DNA of 12,608 nt from JBNJDW01 sp051745265 (GCA_051745265.1 JBNJDW010000037.1:1-12608); one strand, 5' to 3'. Positions 1-7,089 are shown, counted from the stretch's first letter. A program made the numbers and translations. The notes: generated from the sequence alone by a model not told the origin.

Positions 1-1025
1 GGCAGCATATCCGATGGTTTGGAAAAATGGAAAGCACCGGAGGCAATAAACAGAATATGGTCGGTTTTGACCAGACCATATTTGGTGGAAACGGCTGTGC
101 CTTCGATCAGGGGCAGCAGGTCGCGCTGGACCCCTTCGCGGCTGACATCGCCGCTGCGGCTGTCAGAGCGATGGGCGATTTTATCAATTTCATCAAGAAA
201 GACGATGGCGTTATTCTCGACGGCTTCCTTGGCGGTGGCGATGACTTTATCTTCATCAAGCAGCTTGTCGGCCTCTTCCTCAATCAGAATATTGTAGGAT
301 TCGCGGACTTTCATCTTTTTGTTCTTTTTCTTGGGGCCCATAGAGCCGCCCAGCATCTCGCCGATATTGATCATACCCATCTGGGCGCCGGGCATACCCG
401 GAACATCAAAAGTCGGCATACCGCTGCCGGCTTTTTCGCTGATGGCAATCTCGATTTCTTTATCGTCAAGCTCACCGGCACGTAATTTCTTGCGAAAGGA
501 CTCGCGCGTGGTTTCACTGGCGCCGGGACCGACCAGAGCATCCAGAACACGGTTTTCGGCTTCCATTTCAGCGCGGGCAACGACTTCTTCGCGCATAGAC
601 TCACGGGTCATGTTAATGGCGACATCAAACAGGTCACGGATGATCGATTCAACATCACGGCCGACATAGCCAACTTCGGTGAATTTGGTGGCCTCGACCT
701 TGATAAACGGCGCCTGGGAAAGCTTGGCCAGCCGCCGGGATATTTCGGTTTTACCCACCCCGGTCGGGCCGATCATCAGAATATTTTTGGGCAGGACCTC
801 ATCCCGCATGACATCATCAAGCTGCTGTCGGCGCCACCGATTGCGCAGGGCGACGGCCACAGCGCGTTTGGCTTCTTTCTGGCCAATGATATAGCGGTCA
901 AGCTCGCTGACAATTTTCTTGGGGCTGAAAGCAGACGGGTCAATTTTATCGACAGGTGTCGATTTGTGGTCGCTTTTCGGTGCCGTCTTTTGGTCTGTTT
1001 CAGTTGTTACAGGGTTAACGGACAT
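1..1025 (-). CDS. hslU: HslU, ATPase/unfoldase of the HslVU protease (3' end cut by window edge)
   Basis: HslU is the AAA+ hexamer that unfolds proteins and feeds them into HslV in the cytoplasm. 341 residues are visible. They include ELDRYIIGQ near residue 41, Walker A GPTGVGKT at 86-93, the pore loop GYVG at 119-122, an inserted I-domain at roughly 140-250, Walker B IVFLDEID at 274-281, and the conserved SREGVQRDLLPL at 295-306. The frame runs off the left edge near family position 320, so the C-terminal domain and the tail that docks into HslV are not seen. The ATG at 1023-1025 begins 2 bp after the hslV stop, with an AGAGGGA ribosome-binding site inside the hslV end, so the two genes are probably co-translated. 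Compared with E. coli HslU there are about 30 extra charged, probably disordered residues before the conserved start; no later in-frame ATG explains them away. Identification is secure. Confidence 0.97.
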   Translation of the reverse strand, partial: MSVNPVTTETDQKTAPKSDHKSTPVDKIDPSAFSPKKIVSELDRYIIGQKEAKRAVAVALRNRWRRQQLDDVMRDEVLPKNILMIGPTGVGKTEISRRLAKLSQAPFIKVEATKFTEVGYVGRDVESIIRDLFDVAINMTRESMREEVVARAEMEAENRVLDALVGPGASETTRESFRKKLRAGELDDKEIEIAISEKAGSGMPTFDVPGMPGAQMGMINIGEMLGGSMGPKKKNKKMKVRESYNILIEEEADKLLDEDKVIATAKEAVENNAIVFLDEIDKIAHRSDSRSGDVSREGVQRDLLPLIEGTAVSTKYGLVKTDHILFIASGAFHFSKPSDML

Positions 1026-1027
1026 GT

Positions 1028-1600
1028 TTATCCCTCTTTCTTAAGTGTTTCGATTGTCAGGTTGTCATTGGTATAGACACAGATATCCGAGGCGATTTTC
1101 ATCGCTTTGCGGGCAATATCCTCTGCGCTCATATCTTCAATATCGACCAGAGCCCGGGCGGCGGATAACGCATAAAGCCCGCCGGAACCAATGCCAATCA
1201 AACCGTTTTCAGGTTCAACAACATCGCCGTTACCGCTGAGAATAAGGGAGGTATCTTCATCGCAAACCGCCATCAGGGCTTCCAGACGGCGCAGATATTT
1301 ATCAGTGCGCCATTCTTTGGCAAGCTCAACGCAGGATCGGACCAATTGCCCCGGATGTTGTTCGATTTTGGCTTCCAGCCGTTCAAACAGGGTAAAGGCA
1401 TCTGCCGTCGCCCCGGCAAAACCGACGATAACATCGCCATGTCCCAGCCTGCGGACCTTGCGGGCATTGGATTTCATGACGGTATCGCCAAAGGAGACCT
1501 GACCGTCCCCGGCAACGACGACTTCATCGCCTTTGCGAACGGAAATGATGGTTGTTCCGGCCCAATTACCATAGGGGGATTGTCCTGCGCGCTCATGCAT
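1028..1600 (-). CDS. hslV: HslV, proteolytic subunit of the HslVU protease
   Basis: HslV is the threonine peptidase that forms the two-ring chamber capped by HslU. The protein is 190 residues. The catalytic threonine is most likely Thr16, in AGTTIISVRK, which aligns with Thr1 of mature E. coli HslV. Residues 1-15 would be an autoprocessed propeptide, a form common in Alphaproteobacteria. Family features include VAGDGQVSFGDTVMK, the KVRRL stretch, and IGIGSGGLYALSAARAL. I chose the ATG at 1598-1600 because a GAGGT ribosome-binding site lies 6 nt upstream; a longer in-frame reading from 1660 would start inside the likely promoter. It is the first gene of the hslV-hslU operon, with hslU starting 2 bp after its stop. 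A sigma-32-like promoter just upstream suggests heat-shock control. Confidence 0.97.
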   Translation of the reverse strand: MHERAGQSPYGNWAGTTIISVRKGDEVVVAGDGQVSFGDTVMKSNARKVRRLGHGDVIVGFAGATADAFTLFERLEAKIEQHPGQLVRSCVELAKEWRTDKYLRRLEALMAVCDEDTSLILSGNGDVVEPENGLIGIGSGGLYALSAARALVDIEDMSAEDIARKAMKIASDICVYTNDNLTIETLKKEG

Positions 1601-1631
1601 CTTGTTACCTCGTAGACTAAATGTACTACAA

Positions 1632-1661
1632 GATATGTCGTGTATAAGCCAGAACGTCAAG
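1632..1661 (-). promoter_or_regulatory. hslV: Sigma-32-like promoter of hslVU
   Basis: On the minus strand, CTTGACG (1655-1661) and CATATC (1632-1637) are separated by 17 nt from TTGACG. CTTGAC is the usual heat-shock -35 in Alphaproteobacteria, and the -10 partly fits the CYTATNT form, with A instead of Y at the second position. Transcription would begin near 1625, leaving a leader of about 25 nt with the hslV ribosome-binding site. The position directly before a heat-shock operon supports the call. A housekeeping sigma-70 reading of the TTGACG element is also possible. Confidence 0.45.
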
Positions 1662-1695
1662 GTTTAACGGTGAATTTATATTGTAGCGCATGTGT

Positions 1696-1839
1696 TTAAC
1701 AGTGCGAGCGCATGACCTGCGGCGTTACCGGTGCCAGCCTTACGCCGCCCGGACGTGAGCTTTGCGCGGGTCGGCGCGTCTGCCGGGCGACAAACTGGTG
1801 CTTTAGCTTGGTTTGTGAGTTTTTGCGACGTGTCTTCAT
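1696..1839 (-). CDS. Candidate small basic protein, 47 aa, unknown
   Basis: An open frame of 47 residues begins at ATG 1837-1839 with an excellent ribosome-binding site, AAGGGGAG at 1844-1851, and ends at TAA 1696-1698. The peptide begins MKTRRKNSQTKLKHQF and is rich in Arg, Lys, Gln and Pro with almost no acidic residues, so it is strongly basic. Its codons are GC-rich, unlike the AT-rich DNA before it. It lies on the hslV strand, with its stop about 35 bp before the hslV -35 element. I recognise no family. The frame could be accidental in a GC-rich, hairpin-rich stretch, because the plus strand of the same DNA folds into stacked hairpins ending in a T run. The ribosome-binding site is the main argument for translation. 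Confidence 0.4.
   Translation of the reverse strand: MKTRRKNSQTKLKHQFVARQTRRPAQSSRPGGVRLAPVTPQVMRSHC
1719..1824 (+). other. Stacked inverted repeats with a terminal T run; possible small RNA
   Basis: Three inverted repeats follow one another. GCGGCGT (1719-1725) pairs with ACGCCGC (1742-1748). CGCCCGG (1746-1752) pairs with CCGGGCG (1783-1789), with an ACG/CGT extension across a bulge. ACAAAC (1790-1795) pairs with GTTTGT (1811-1816), with inner GCT/AGC, and is followed by GAG and five T. Read on the plus strand this resembles a short structured RNA ending in an intrinsic terminator. I found no convincing plus-strand promoter before it. The first two repeats share bases 1746-1748, so both cannot be fully paired together. 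The same DNA carries the candidate 47-aa ORF on the other strand, so only one reading may be real. Confidence 0.25.
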
Positions 1840-2016
1840 TATTCTCCCCTTATCAAAAATCAATCATCTCCTCTTCTTATTTTACGGGAAAATCTTGAAT
1901 TTTTGGTAAACGCAGCCGGGAAGGTTAAGTGCGCAGAGATATCTAAATTCTGCTAGTGGTTATTTTATGATTCTGTGCTAATTTATCTAAAGTATAGCTT
2001 TCTTTCCATAGAGATT
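1840..2016. other. AT-rich divergent intergenic stretch
   Basis: This stretch separates the minus-strand candidate ORF and hslVU from the plus-strand pilin-like gene. It is AT-rich and must hold the promoter of the gene at 2030. I could not pick a convincing -35/-10 pair; TATAGC at 1993-1998 is the best -10-like element and lacks a matching -35. On the minus strand a second ribosome-binding-site-like AGAGGAG sits just before a four-codon ATG...TGA frame, too short to call. No RNA gene or repeat is apparent. Confidence 0.3.
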
Positions 2017-2022
2017 AAGGGG
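2017..2022 (+). promoter_or_regulatory. Ribosome-binding site fixing the TTG start
   Basis: AAGGGG lies 7 nt before the TTG at 2030-2032. No ATG or GTG in this frame has comparable spacing, so this site is what supports a TTG start for the pilin-like gene. Confidence 0.6.
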
Positions 2023-2029
2023 TCAGCAG

Positions 2030-2782
2030 TTGAATCGACAAAATTCTTGTCATGGAATCCGTTATGGCTCCAGATCATTGAGACATCAATCCGGTAATGC
2101 GTTGTTTTTAATTCTTATTGCTGTCGCCCTCTTTGCGGCGTTGTCTTATGCTGTGACCCAGTCTGGCCGCTCTTCCGGATCTGTAGACCGTGAAACCCGG
2201 GAATTGCAGGCTTCCAGACTTATGCAGTCTACAGCCGCCATGAAAACGACGATCATGCGCTTACGGCTTAGTGGCTGTGACCTTACAGAAATCAGTTTTG
2301 AACGGGCGCCTTTCGATGGGTCTGATACTTATTATTATCATGCCAATAGCCCGACAGATCTGTCCTGTCATGTTTTCAGCCCTGAAAATGGTGGTGCAAC
2401 GGTCTGGACGCTACAGGATTATCAGGGTGAAAATGTTCATTCGAGCTTTCCAGTTCGTTATAGCGGGACCTGGCGGGTTGATGATATCGGCAGTTCCGCG
2501 CCAGAGTTGATGATGTATGTCGGCATGGTTAATCCCGAGCTGTGTAAACAGATTAATAGAAAACTGGGCGTTACCAATCCGGGCGGTGATTTGCCTAAAA
2601 TGGACGGCAGTCACATTCACGATGAATTTGTCGGTGTTTTCCCGACATCGGGTATACAAAGCTGGAGCTCTGCTTCCAATTCGACTTTGGAAGCCGGGCA
2701 TTATGAAGCCTGTGTTGACTATTCTGACCGCGATCCTGCGAACGGTCTGCAAATATTTTATTCGGTTCTGGAGGCCAGATAA
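2030..2782 (+). CDS. Pilin-like single-pass membrane protein, unknown function
   Basis: The protein is 250 residues. It has a basic, polar N-terminus (1-21), then SGNALFLILIAVALFAAL leading into one hydrophobic helix at about 23-42, then a polar region. A short basic leader, a Gly before a hydrophobic helix and a soluble C-terminal domain recall type IV pilins and pseudopilins. The conserved Glu5 after the cleavage site is missing and I see no canonical processing motif. The outer part has four cysteines (83, 113, 172, 228), enough for two disulfides, and Gly/Asp/Ser-rich loops, as expected of an exported domain. The start is TTG with a clear ribosome-binding site. It converges on icmB, about 30 bp apart, at the end of the Dot/Icm cluster. 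A role with that machine is only a guess from position. Alternatives are a minor pseudopilin of another system or an unrelated envelope protein. Confidence 0.85.
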   Translation: MNRQNSCHGIRYGSRSLRHQSGNALFLILIAVALFAALSYAVTQSGRSSGSVDRETRELQASRLMQSTAAMKTTIMRLRLSGCDLTEISFERAPFDGSDTYYYHANSPTDLSCHVFSPENGGATVWTLQDYQGENVHSSFPVRYSGTWRVDDIGSSAPELMMYVGMVNPELCKQINRKLGVTNPGGDLPKMDGSHIHDEFVGVFPTSGIQSWSSASNSTLEAGHYEACVDYSDRDPANGLQIFYSVLEAR

Positions 2783-2795
2783 TCGTATAAGAGTG

Positions 2796-2818
2796 CTGTA
2801 ACAGCCAAGGGCTTACAG
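2796..2818. terminator. Weak bidirectional hairpin between convergent genes
   Basis: CTGTAA (2796-2801) and TTACAG (2813-2818) are perfect arms. GCC (2804-2806) and GGC (2810-2812) extend the stem, with a CA bulge on the left side. The hairpin sits at the convergent junction and includes the icmB stop codon. There is no T run on either strand, so termination by it alone is doubtful. Confidence 0.25.
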
Positions 2819-5788
2819 ATCATCCAGTTTAACTTGGGTCGATTCGATCATTTCACTGACAATTTTCTCGATCACGACGCCGACAGAGGCTTCTTCTGTT
2901 TTATTGGCCTCGGCCAGTTCCTGAACGCGTCTGCGAATTTCTGAACGGGCAGAACCGCCAGGGAAGTTTGCCGCCAGCAGGCGCCGGGCTTGGGAAGCCC
3001 CCAGACGTGCATATAGACGGCTCCGGATGGCCACATCCTCAGATGAGGTTGAGAACGCCCAGAGTTCAATCGGGCCCAGCGTGTTAATCAAATGCTGTTC
3101 ATAACGGCCATCGGTTGTCCCCAGAATTAACATGCAGGGACCACCGCTTGAACGTGGACCGGTCAGACGGTTACGCATAATCCAGCGGGCAGTATCACTT
3201 AGACCAAACCGTTCCCGGGCATTATCAACCGAACGATCCGAGACCGCAGCCCCCAGAATCCAGACACCGGTGGCCAGATCAACCATGTCATCATCGAAAT
3301 CGTCAAGCAGCTGCGAGGCCAGAACGATCTGAATACCCCGTTTCCGGCCTTCACGCACATCACGGATCAGCTGTGAACGAACAGCCTTTGAACCACTGGT
3401 TCTATGGAATTCATCAAAACACAGACGTTTGGGTGTCTCGGCGATATCGCGTAGCACATCTTCGTGATAGGGCCGGTATTTTTCCGGCATCATGGCCAGC
3501 GCTTCTTCATTAAGCCACCATTTGGTGATCAGCGCATGGCGCGCCAGCATATACATGATAGAGGTCTGGCGGTCGGCCGTGTCATCACCCTGCGGGCAGA
3601 CATCAGCCAGATCAAGCGCGGTAATACGGTTTTCCGCCAATGAGAATTTTGTCACCGAGGAGAGGATCGGGAATTCCCGGACGGCTGAGGTAATCATCCT
3701 CTCAAAGGCATGGATAACCCCCTCGGAACTGCCGCCAATCTGGGTTTCTTCCAGCAGGTTGCGAATTTGCGGGCGGCGGGCGGCAGCGATCGAATCGCCG
3801 AGCGTCGGCACAGCGTTACGCTGGGCAAGCGTGGCTTCATATGTCCGGCCCTTATCAAACAGAAGATCGACAACATCCCACCAATAAGTGTTTTCATCCG
3901 CTTGAATACCACATTCTTCCAGAGCCGCATCGACTTCGGGATCAATCCGTTTCAGATATTTACGTGGCTCGGCATTGGCGGTGTTATCATCGCGCCAGCG
4001 GAAAATTTCATCAATAACCATACCGGCAAGCTGGGCAATACCGTCATAGGGTTCTGATTTTCCGGGCGGTGTACACAGAAGTGTCAGAAGCTCGATCAAA
4101 TAACTTCGTTCATCGGCAAGCGGCCGACGTAACCCAAGTTTGGTATCAAACGGATTAATCGCATATTGCTGGGTCATCTGCAAACGGTATGCGACGGCTT
4201 CGTGTTGACGGCTTGGCGGCAAGGCATCTTTAATCAAGGAAATCAGACCCGCGGATGACGGCCCGATATCAATCACGGCAATATAGGGCAGGCGCGGCAC
4301 ACCGGCTGTCAGGCAGGTCCCCAGATTCAGCGTGTTCATCAAAACGGATTTACCACCGCCGGGCTGCGCAAAGACCAGATCAAACCAGGTTGTCGTCAGG
4401 TTTGTACCGGTTTGATAAGGCCAGACCCGTCCATCAGGCGTTCTGAGCAGAATAGAACCGGACTCAAAAGGACTGGACGCCCGCTGCCAGGGCAGCAGTT
4501 TCAAGACTTCATGCAAGGGGGCGATTGCCGAAGGTGCGGTTGAGGCGCAGGCAATCCCCATGGCGGATGACATGACACAGTCAAGCGGATCACCTGACAG
4601 CTGTGAAACCTGACAATAGCCCCAGCTTTCCGCGGATTGCATCAAAGCGGCTGTACGCTCTTCGAGCAGTTTTGTCTCGCCTTTTGGGGCCCATGTGGTA
4701 AAAGAAATACGCAGTTTAACAACAGGTTCACTGCGGGACAGGACTTCCAGTGATTCCAGAGCATCTTTAATCTGATGGTTTTCTGTATTGGTCACCGCAA
4801 GCAGAGAGGCAACGAAGCTCCGGGTCATCGCCCCCTGAACGCCACCGCCTTCAATCAGGAAAGAGATACGGAAAGGTACTTTTGATTCAGCAAGACGGCT
4901 CAGCAGTTTAGGGAAGGGTGCCGGTTCCATCGGCGCCAGTACCATATCCATACCGCTCCAGATATACTGGCCGAATTCAACGATTCGATCATTAATAACG
5001 CGGGCCGAGGTTGTCGATATTTGCTGGCGTAATGGCGGCCAGAGAATATCAGACATATCTGTCGAGCTTTCCGGCGCCCGCGGTGGAAGAGGATCACCGG
5101 GCAGGCAGGCGCGCCAGCGGCTGTTGACGCCGGTTTGCAAAAGGTTGGTCCGCACCGCAAAGAGGGCATCATGTGCCTCCATGACTTTACTCTGGATACC
5201 CAGTTCCAGAAATGCCGAGTTAATCCCGCTTGTAAAACTGTCATGGCGGTTCCGCAGCGCTTCAAAAGCAGCCAGCGGGTTTTGTGCGTTTGAGGCGACA
5301 ACCCATTTTTTCTTCCGCGAAACCTCAGCCTCGCGTTTGAGTTCGGTTTTACTGAGAACCGAAGGACGTGTCCAGAGAACAACGTAAATTTCTTCCCAGG
5401 ACAGATAATTTGTAAGGTGACGGGCCCGTTCTTCAAAAATATCGTCAATTTCAAGGCCAATATTCTTGGCAGAAAGTTGCGCCGGGCGGATCATTGACCG
5501 CAGCTCTTCTTCAATACGGTCGGGGTTACGGGTAAAGTAAACCTGCATGGCCTGACCGGGCCGGTCAAAACGCGAACCAATTTTAATCACCGATTGATTA
5601 ATAATCTGGCGGTATTCTTCTTCACCGATAATCTGGCGCGAGCCATCAATTTTAAGATAAGAAATCAGTGAACCATCTTCGGAAACCAGCGTCTTGCTGT
5701 CATCCGCTGTTTCCAGACGAATAAAAGATTCGACAGGCTGGCGCATGGCCATGACCATTGGTTTAAAAAGTTTTTCAAGAATACCCAT
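2813..5788 (-). CDS. icmB: IcmB/DotO, cytoplasmic ATPase of the type IVB secretion system
   Basis: DotO is the VirB4-like ATPase that forms the cytoplasmic energy centre of the Dot/Icm system. The 991-residue length is close to Legionella IcmB (about 1009). The N-terminal part carries the family signature: QPVESFIRLETADDSKTLV, EDGSLISYLKIDG, then YVVLWTRPS. The C-terminal motor has Walker A QPGGGKS (Lys at 480) and Walker B RLCFDEF (Asp792-Glu793), followed by a region RKRGIQIVLASQLLDDF. I start at ATG 5786-5788, where MGILEKLFKPM lines up with the known N-terminus; a GTG 15 nt upstream is possible. Neither start has a good ribosome-binding site. The gene is the last of the cluster, after a gap of about 100 bp from icmJ. 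IcmF, its usual next neighbour in Legionella, is not here. Confidence 0.96.
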   Translation of the reverse strand: MGILEKLFKPMVMAMRQPVESFIRLETADDSKTLVSEDGSLISYLKIDGSRQIIGEEEYRQIINQSVIKIGSRFDRPGQAMQVYFTRNPDRIEEELRSMIRPAQLSAKNIGLEIDDIFEERARHLTNYLSWEEIYVVLWTRPSVLSKTELKREAEVSRKKKWVVASNAQNPLAAFEALRNRHDSFTSGINSAFLELGIQSKVMEAHDALFAVRTNLLQTGVNSRWRACLPGDPLPPRAPESSTDMSDILWPPLRQQISTTSARVINDRIVEFGQYIWSGMDMVLAPMEPAPFPKLLSRLAESKVPFRISFLIEGGGVQGAMTRSFVASLLAVTNTENHQIKDALESLEVLSRSEPVVKLRISFTTWAPKGETKLLEERTAALMQSAESWGYCQVSQLSGDPLDCVMSSAMGIACASTAPSAIAPLHEVLKLLPWQRASSPFESGSILLRTPDGRVWPYQTGTNLTTTWFDLVFAQPGGGKSVLMNTLNLGTCLTAGVPRLPYIAVIDIGPSSAGLISLIKDALPPSRQHEAVAYRLQMTQQYAINPFDTKLGLRRPLADERSYLIELLTLLCTPPGKSEPYDGIAQLAGMVIDEIFRWRDDNTANAEPRKYLKRIDPEVDAALEECGIQADENTYWWDVVDLLFDKGRTYEATLAQRNAVPTLGDSIAAARRPQIRNLLEETQIGGSSEGVIHAFERMITSAVREFPILSSVTKFSLAENRITALDLADVCPQGDDTADRQTSIMYMLARHALITKWWLNEEALAMMPEKYRPYHEDVLRDIAETPKRLCFDEFHRTSGSKAVRSQLIRDVREGRKRGIQIVLASQLLDDFDDDMVDLATGVWILGAAVSDRSVDNARERFGLSDTARWIMRNRLTGPRSSGGPCMLILGTTDGRYEQHLINTLGPIELWAFSTSSEDVAIRSRLYARLGASQARRLLAANFPGGSARSEIRRRVQELAEANKTEEASVGVVIEKIVSEMIESTQVKLDDL

Positions 5789-5889
5789 GTAATGCAAACC
5801 CACTATGACTGTTCAGTTTTCAAGCATAAATTTAAAATAGGTCAAACACAAGCGACTTTGAGGGATAAGCCCGAAACCTTTCATATTTT

Positions 5890-6606
5890 TTATACTGAGC
5901 GCTGTGCTTTTGGACTGGCCTGTAACGTATCTTTGAGATTATAAAACATCTCTGCCCAATTGCGTGGTGGAATCGTGCCATAAGGCCCCTCTGTCGAACG
6001 CCAATAGGCCAGCATTTGTGGAAACTGGTTAAATTCAAGCTCGCCTTCTTTAACCAGACGCCGGTCGAGCGGTAAAATCCGGAATCCCTGAATACGATTG
6101 TTACGTTGCTGGTACTCTTTTGATTCCATGAAATCCTGGAAAATGGTTGCCAGAACCTTCAGATCATCAGTACCCAGCCGCTCGCGGGCTTCGGGTTTTC
6201 GGTCCATCAGTATATCCAGCGCATCACGTGCGGCATCAGCAATAGGTCCTTGCGTAATACGGGCAATATAAATGGCCCGGCAGATATTGTTTAATTCAGC
6301 CTGTGTCAGTTCAGGCAGCCAGATGAGGGTGCCGGACTGCATAAATGTGATCCGGTCAAGGTGAAAACACTGGTGGCAGAAAGTACAGGCGGTGACATAT
6401 TCATCATCCGCGGCGTCCTTAACGCTTTCACCAAGGAATTGTATCTGCTGGTATTTCAACGATGTAAAACCGCAAAACTGGCAACTGTGTTCATCACGCT
6501 GATGAATGGCTTTGATCCGCTCTTGCGGCAGATCGTCCGGATTCTGGATAAAAACTTTTCCTGAATTTGACAGGGACCCAACCCCGTATGCGATGGCTTT
6601 GCTCAT
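5890..6606 (-). CDS. icmJ: IcmJ/DotN, coupling-complex subunit with cysteine motifs
   Basis: DotN belongs to the type IV coupling complex with DotL and DotM, which brings effectors to the channel. The 238-residue protein is a little longer than Legionella IcmJ (about 208). The matching core is RDEHSCQFCGF (38-47), VTACTFCHQCF (71-81), and SGTLIWLPELTQAELNNICR (91-110). C42-x2-C45 and C74-x2-C77 form an HNH-like zinc site, with C80 as an additional conserved cysteine. The C-terminal half is helical and polar. The ATG at 6604-6606 has no Shine-Dalgarno sequence, only AT-rich DNA, and a strong terminator lies 37 bp upstream. A -10-like TATATT ends 8 nt before the ATG, so the transcript may be leaderless. 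About 100 bp separate it from icmB. Confidence 0.95.
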   Translation of the reverse strand: MSKAIAYGVGSLSNSGKVFIQNPDDLPQERIKAIHQRDEHSCQFCGFTSLKYQQIQFLGESVKDAADDEYVTACTFCHQCFHLDRITFMQSGTLIWLPELTQAELNNICRAIYIARITQGPIADAARDALDILMDRKPEARERLGTDDLKVLATIFQDFMESKEYQQRNNRIQGFRILPLDRRLVKEGELEFNQFPQMLAYWRSTEGPYGTIPPRNWAEMFYNLKDTLQASPKAQRSV

Positions 6607-6614
6607 AAATAAAT

Positions 6615-6620
6615 AATATA
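6615..6620 (-). promoter_or_regulatory. icmJ: Possible -10 element for leaderless icmJ-icmB transcription
   Basis: TATATT on the minus strand ends 8 nt before the icmJ ATG. Transcription starts normally lie 6-8 nt after a -10, so the mRNA would begin at or next to the start codon. This fits the absence of a ribosome-binding site and the terminator just upstream. No good -35 is seen, because the position falls at the end of the terminator T run. Confidence 0.25.
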
Positions 6621-6642
6621 GGATATGTCTGAATTTTGCATT

Positions 6643-6674
6643 AAAAAAAACCCGGTGCCAGGCACCGGGTTTTT
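6643..6674 (-). terminator. Strong intrinsic terminator after icmD
   Basis: CCCGGTGCC (6651-6659) and GGCACCGGG (6661-6669) are perfect 9-bp GC-rich arms around a single central base; in practice the inner pairs open to form the loop. On the minus strand the hairpin is followed by eight T (A run 6643-6650), and on the plus strand by five T, so it could work both ways. It lies about 25 bp after the icmD stop and about 37 bp before the icmJ start. It should end or reduce transcription from the icm genes to its right, so icmJ-icmB depend on readthrough or a promoter of their own. Confidence 0.92.
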
Positions 6675-6693
6675 CCGTAGTTTTTGTAGTTTA

Positions 6694-7080
6694 TTATGGA
6701 CCTGACCCAACTGTTGGCAGTGAAACGGCTCCAACTTTACCGCCGGAACCAATCGTAGTGCTCATTGACTCTAGGACGAATGGCAGGGCCAAGAGACCGC
6801 CACCGGCACCTAGACGTACCAGACCATCTTTAAGGGGGGTTTGACTTGGGTTATCAACATGCTGCTTCATTTTCAGAACACCAGCAACACCAAGACCAGC
6901 ACCACCGATGTAAGCAACGGTAGAGATCAGGTTCGGCAGGTCTGATGAAGATGTGACGATATTGTCGGTCGCATCCTGGAAGCCTATCTGCGCTTGAGCG
7001 TCAGCGACACCCATCATGAAGCCCACAGTCGCAATTGCAGAAAGCCGTGCAGGCAAGTTTTTCAGTTTTGTTTTAATCAT
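6694..7080 (-). CDS. icmD: IcmD/DotP-like small inner-membrane protein
   Basis: The protein is 128 residues, close to Legionella IcmD (132). It has a signal peptide (1-30, ending VADAQA before QIG) and two hydrophobic helices at about 50-69 and 86-107, joined by a polar loop with KMKQHVDNPSQTP. The tail is Gly/Ser-rich. IcmD is a small inner-membrane component of the Dot/Icm system without a known enzymatic activity. The start is ATG 7078-7080, fixed by a near-perfect AAAGGAGG site 9 nt upstream. The gene lies between icmC and icmJ, as in Legionella. Its helix-loop-helix part closely resembles residues 39-108 of the preceding protein, so the two are probably paralogous modules. Family-wide sequence identity is low, so the assignment rests on order, size and topology together. 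Confidence 0.82.
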   Translation of the reverse strand: MIKTKLKNLPARLSAIATVGFMMGVADAQAQIGFQDATDNIVTSSSDLPNLISTVAYIGGAGLGVAGVLKMKQHVDNPSQTPLKDGLVRLGAGGGLLALPFVLESMSTTIGSGGKVGAVSLPTVGSGP

Positions 7081-7089
7081 TGTGTTTTT

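Noticed and set aside
27..485. 152-codon plus-strand frame opposite hslU
   Set aside because: It is antisense to a strongly conserved HslU reading frame and is a by-product of its codon bias.
1658..1660. Longer hslV beginning 20 codons upstream
   Set aside because: The start would fall inside the -35 element and has no ribosome-binding site, while the ATG at 1600 has one and gives a normal propeptide.
1719..1789. tRNA gene suggested by the GC-rich paired arms
   Set aside because: No TTC-type T loop, no D-loop pattern and no anticodon stem of correct spacing can be laid out on either strand.
1712..1909. Plus-strand open frame of 65 codons in the hslV upstream region
   Set aside because: It has no ribosome-binding site, shows composition changing abruptly from GC- to AT-rich within the frame, and resembles no protein. 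It reads across the hairpins and the opposite candidate ORF.
4900..5460. 186-codon minus-strand frame inside icmB
   Set aside because: It is out of frame within the conserved N-terminal half of DotO, and its composition is not protein-like.
5801..5803. GTG as the start of icmB
   Set aside because: It lacks a ribosome-binding site and adds five residues not expected from the family. The ATG at 5788 gives the usual N-terminus, though the choice is not certain.
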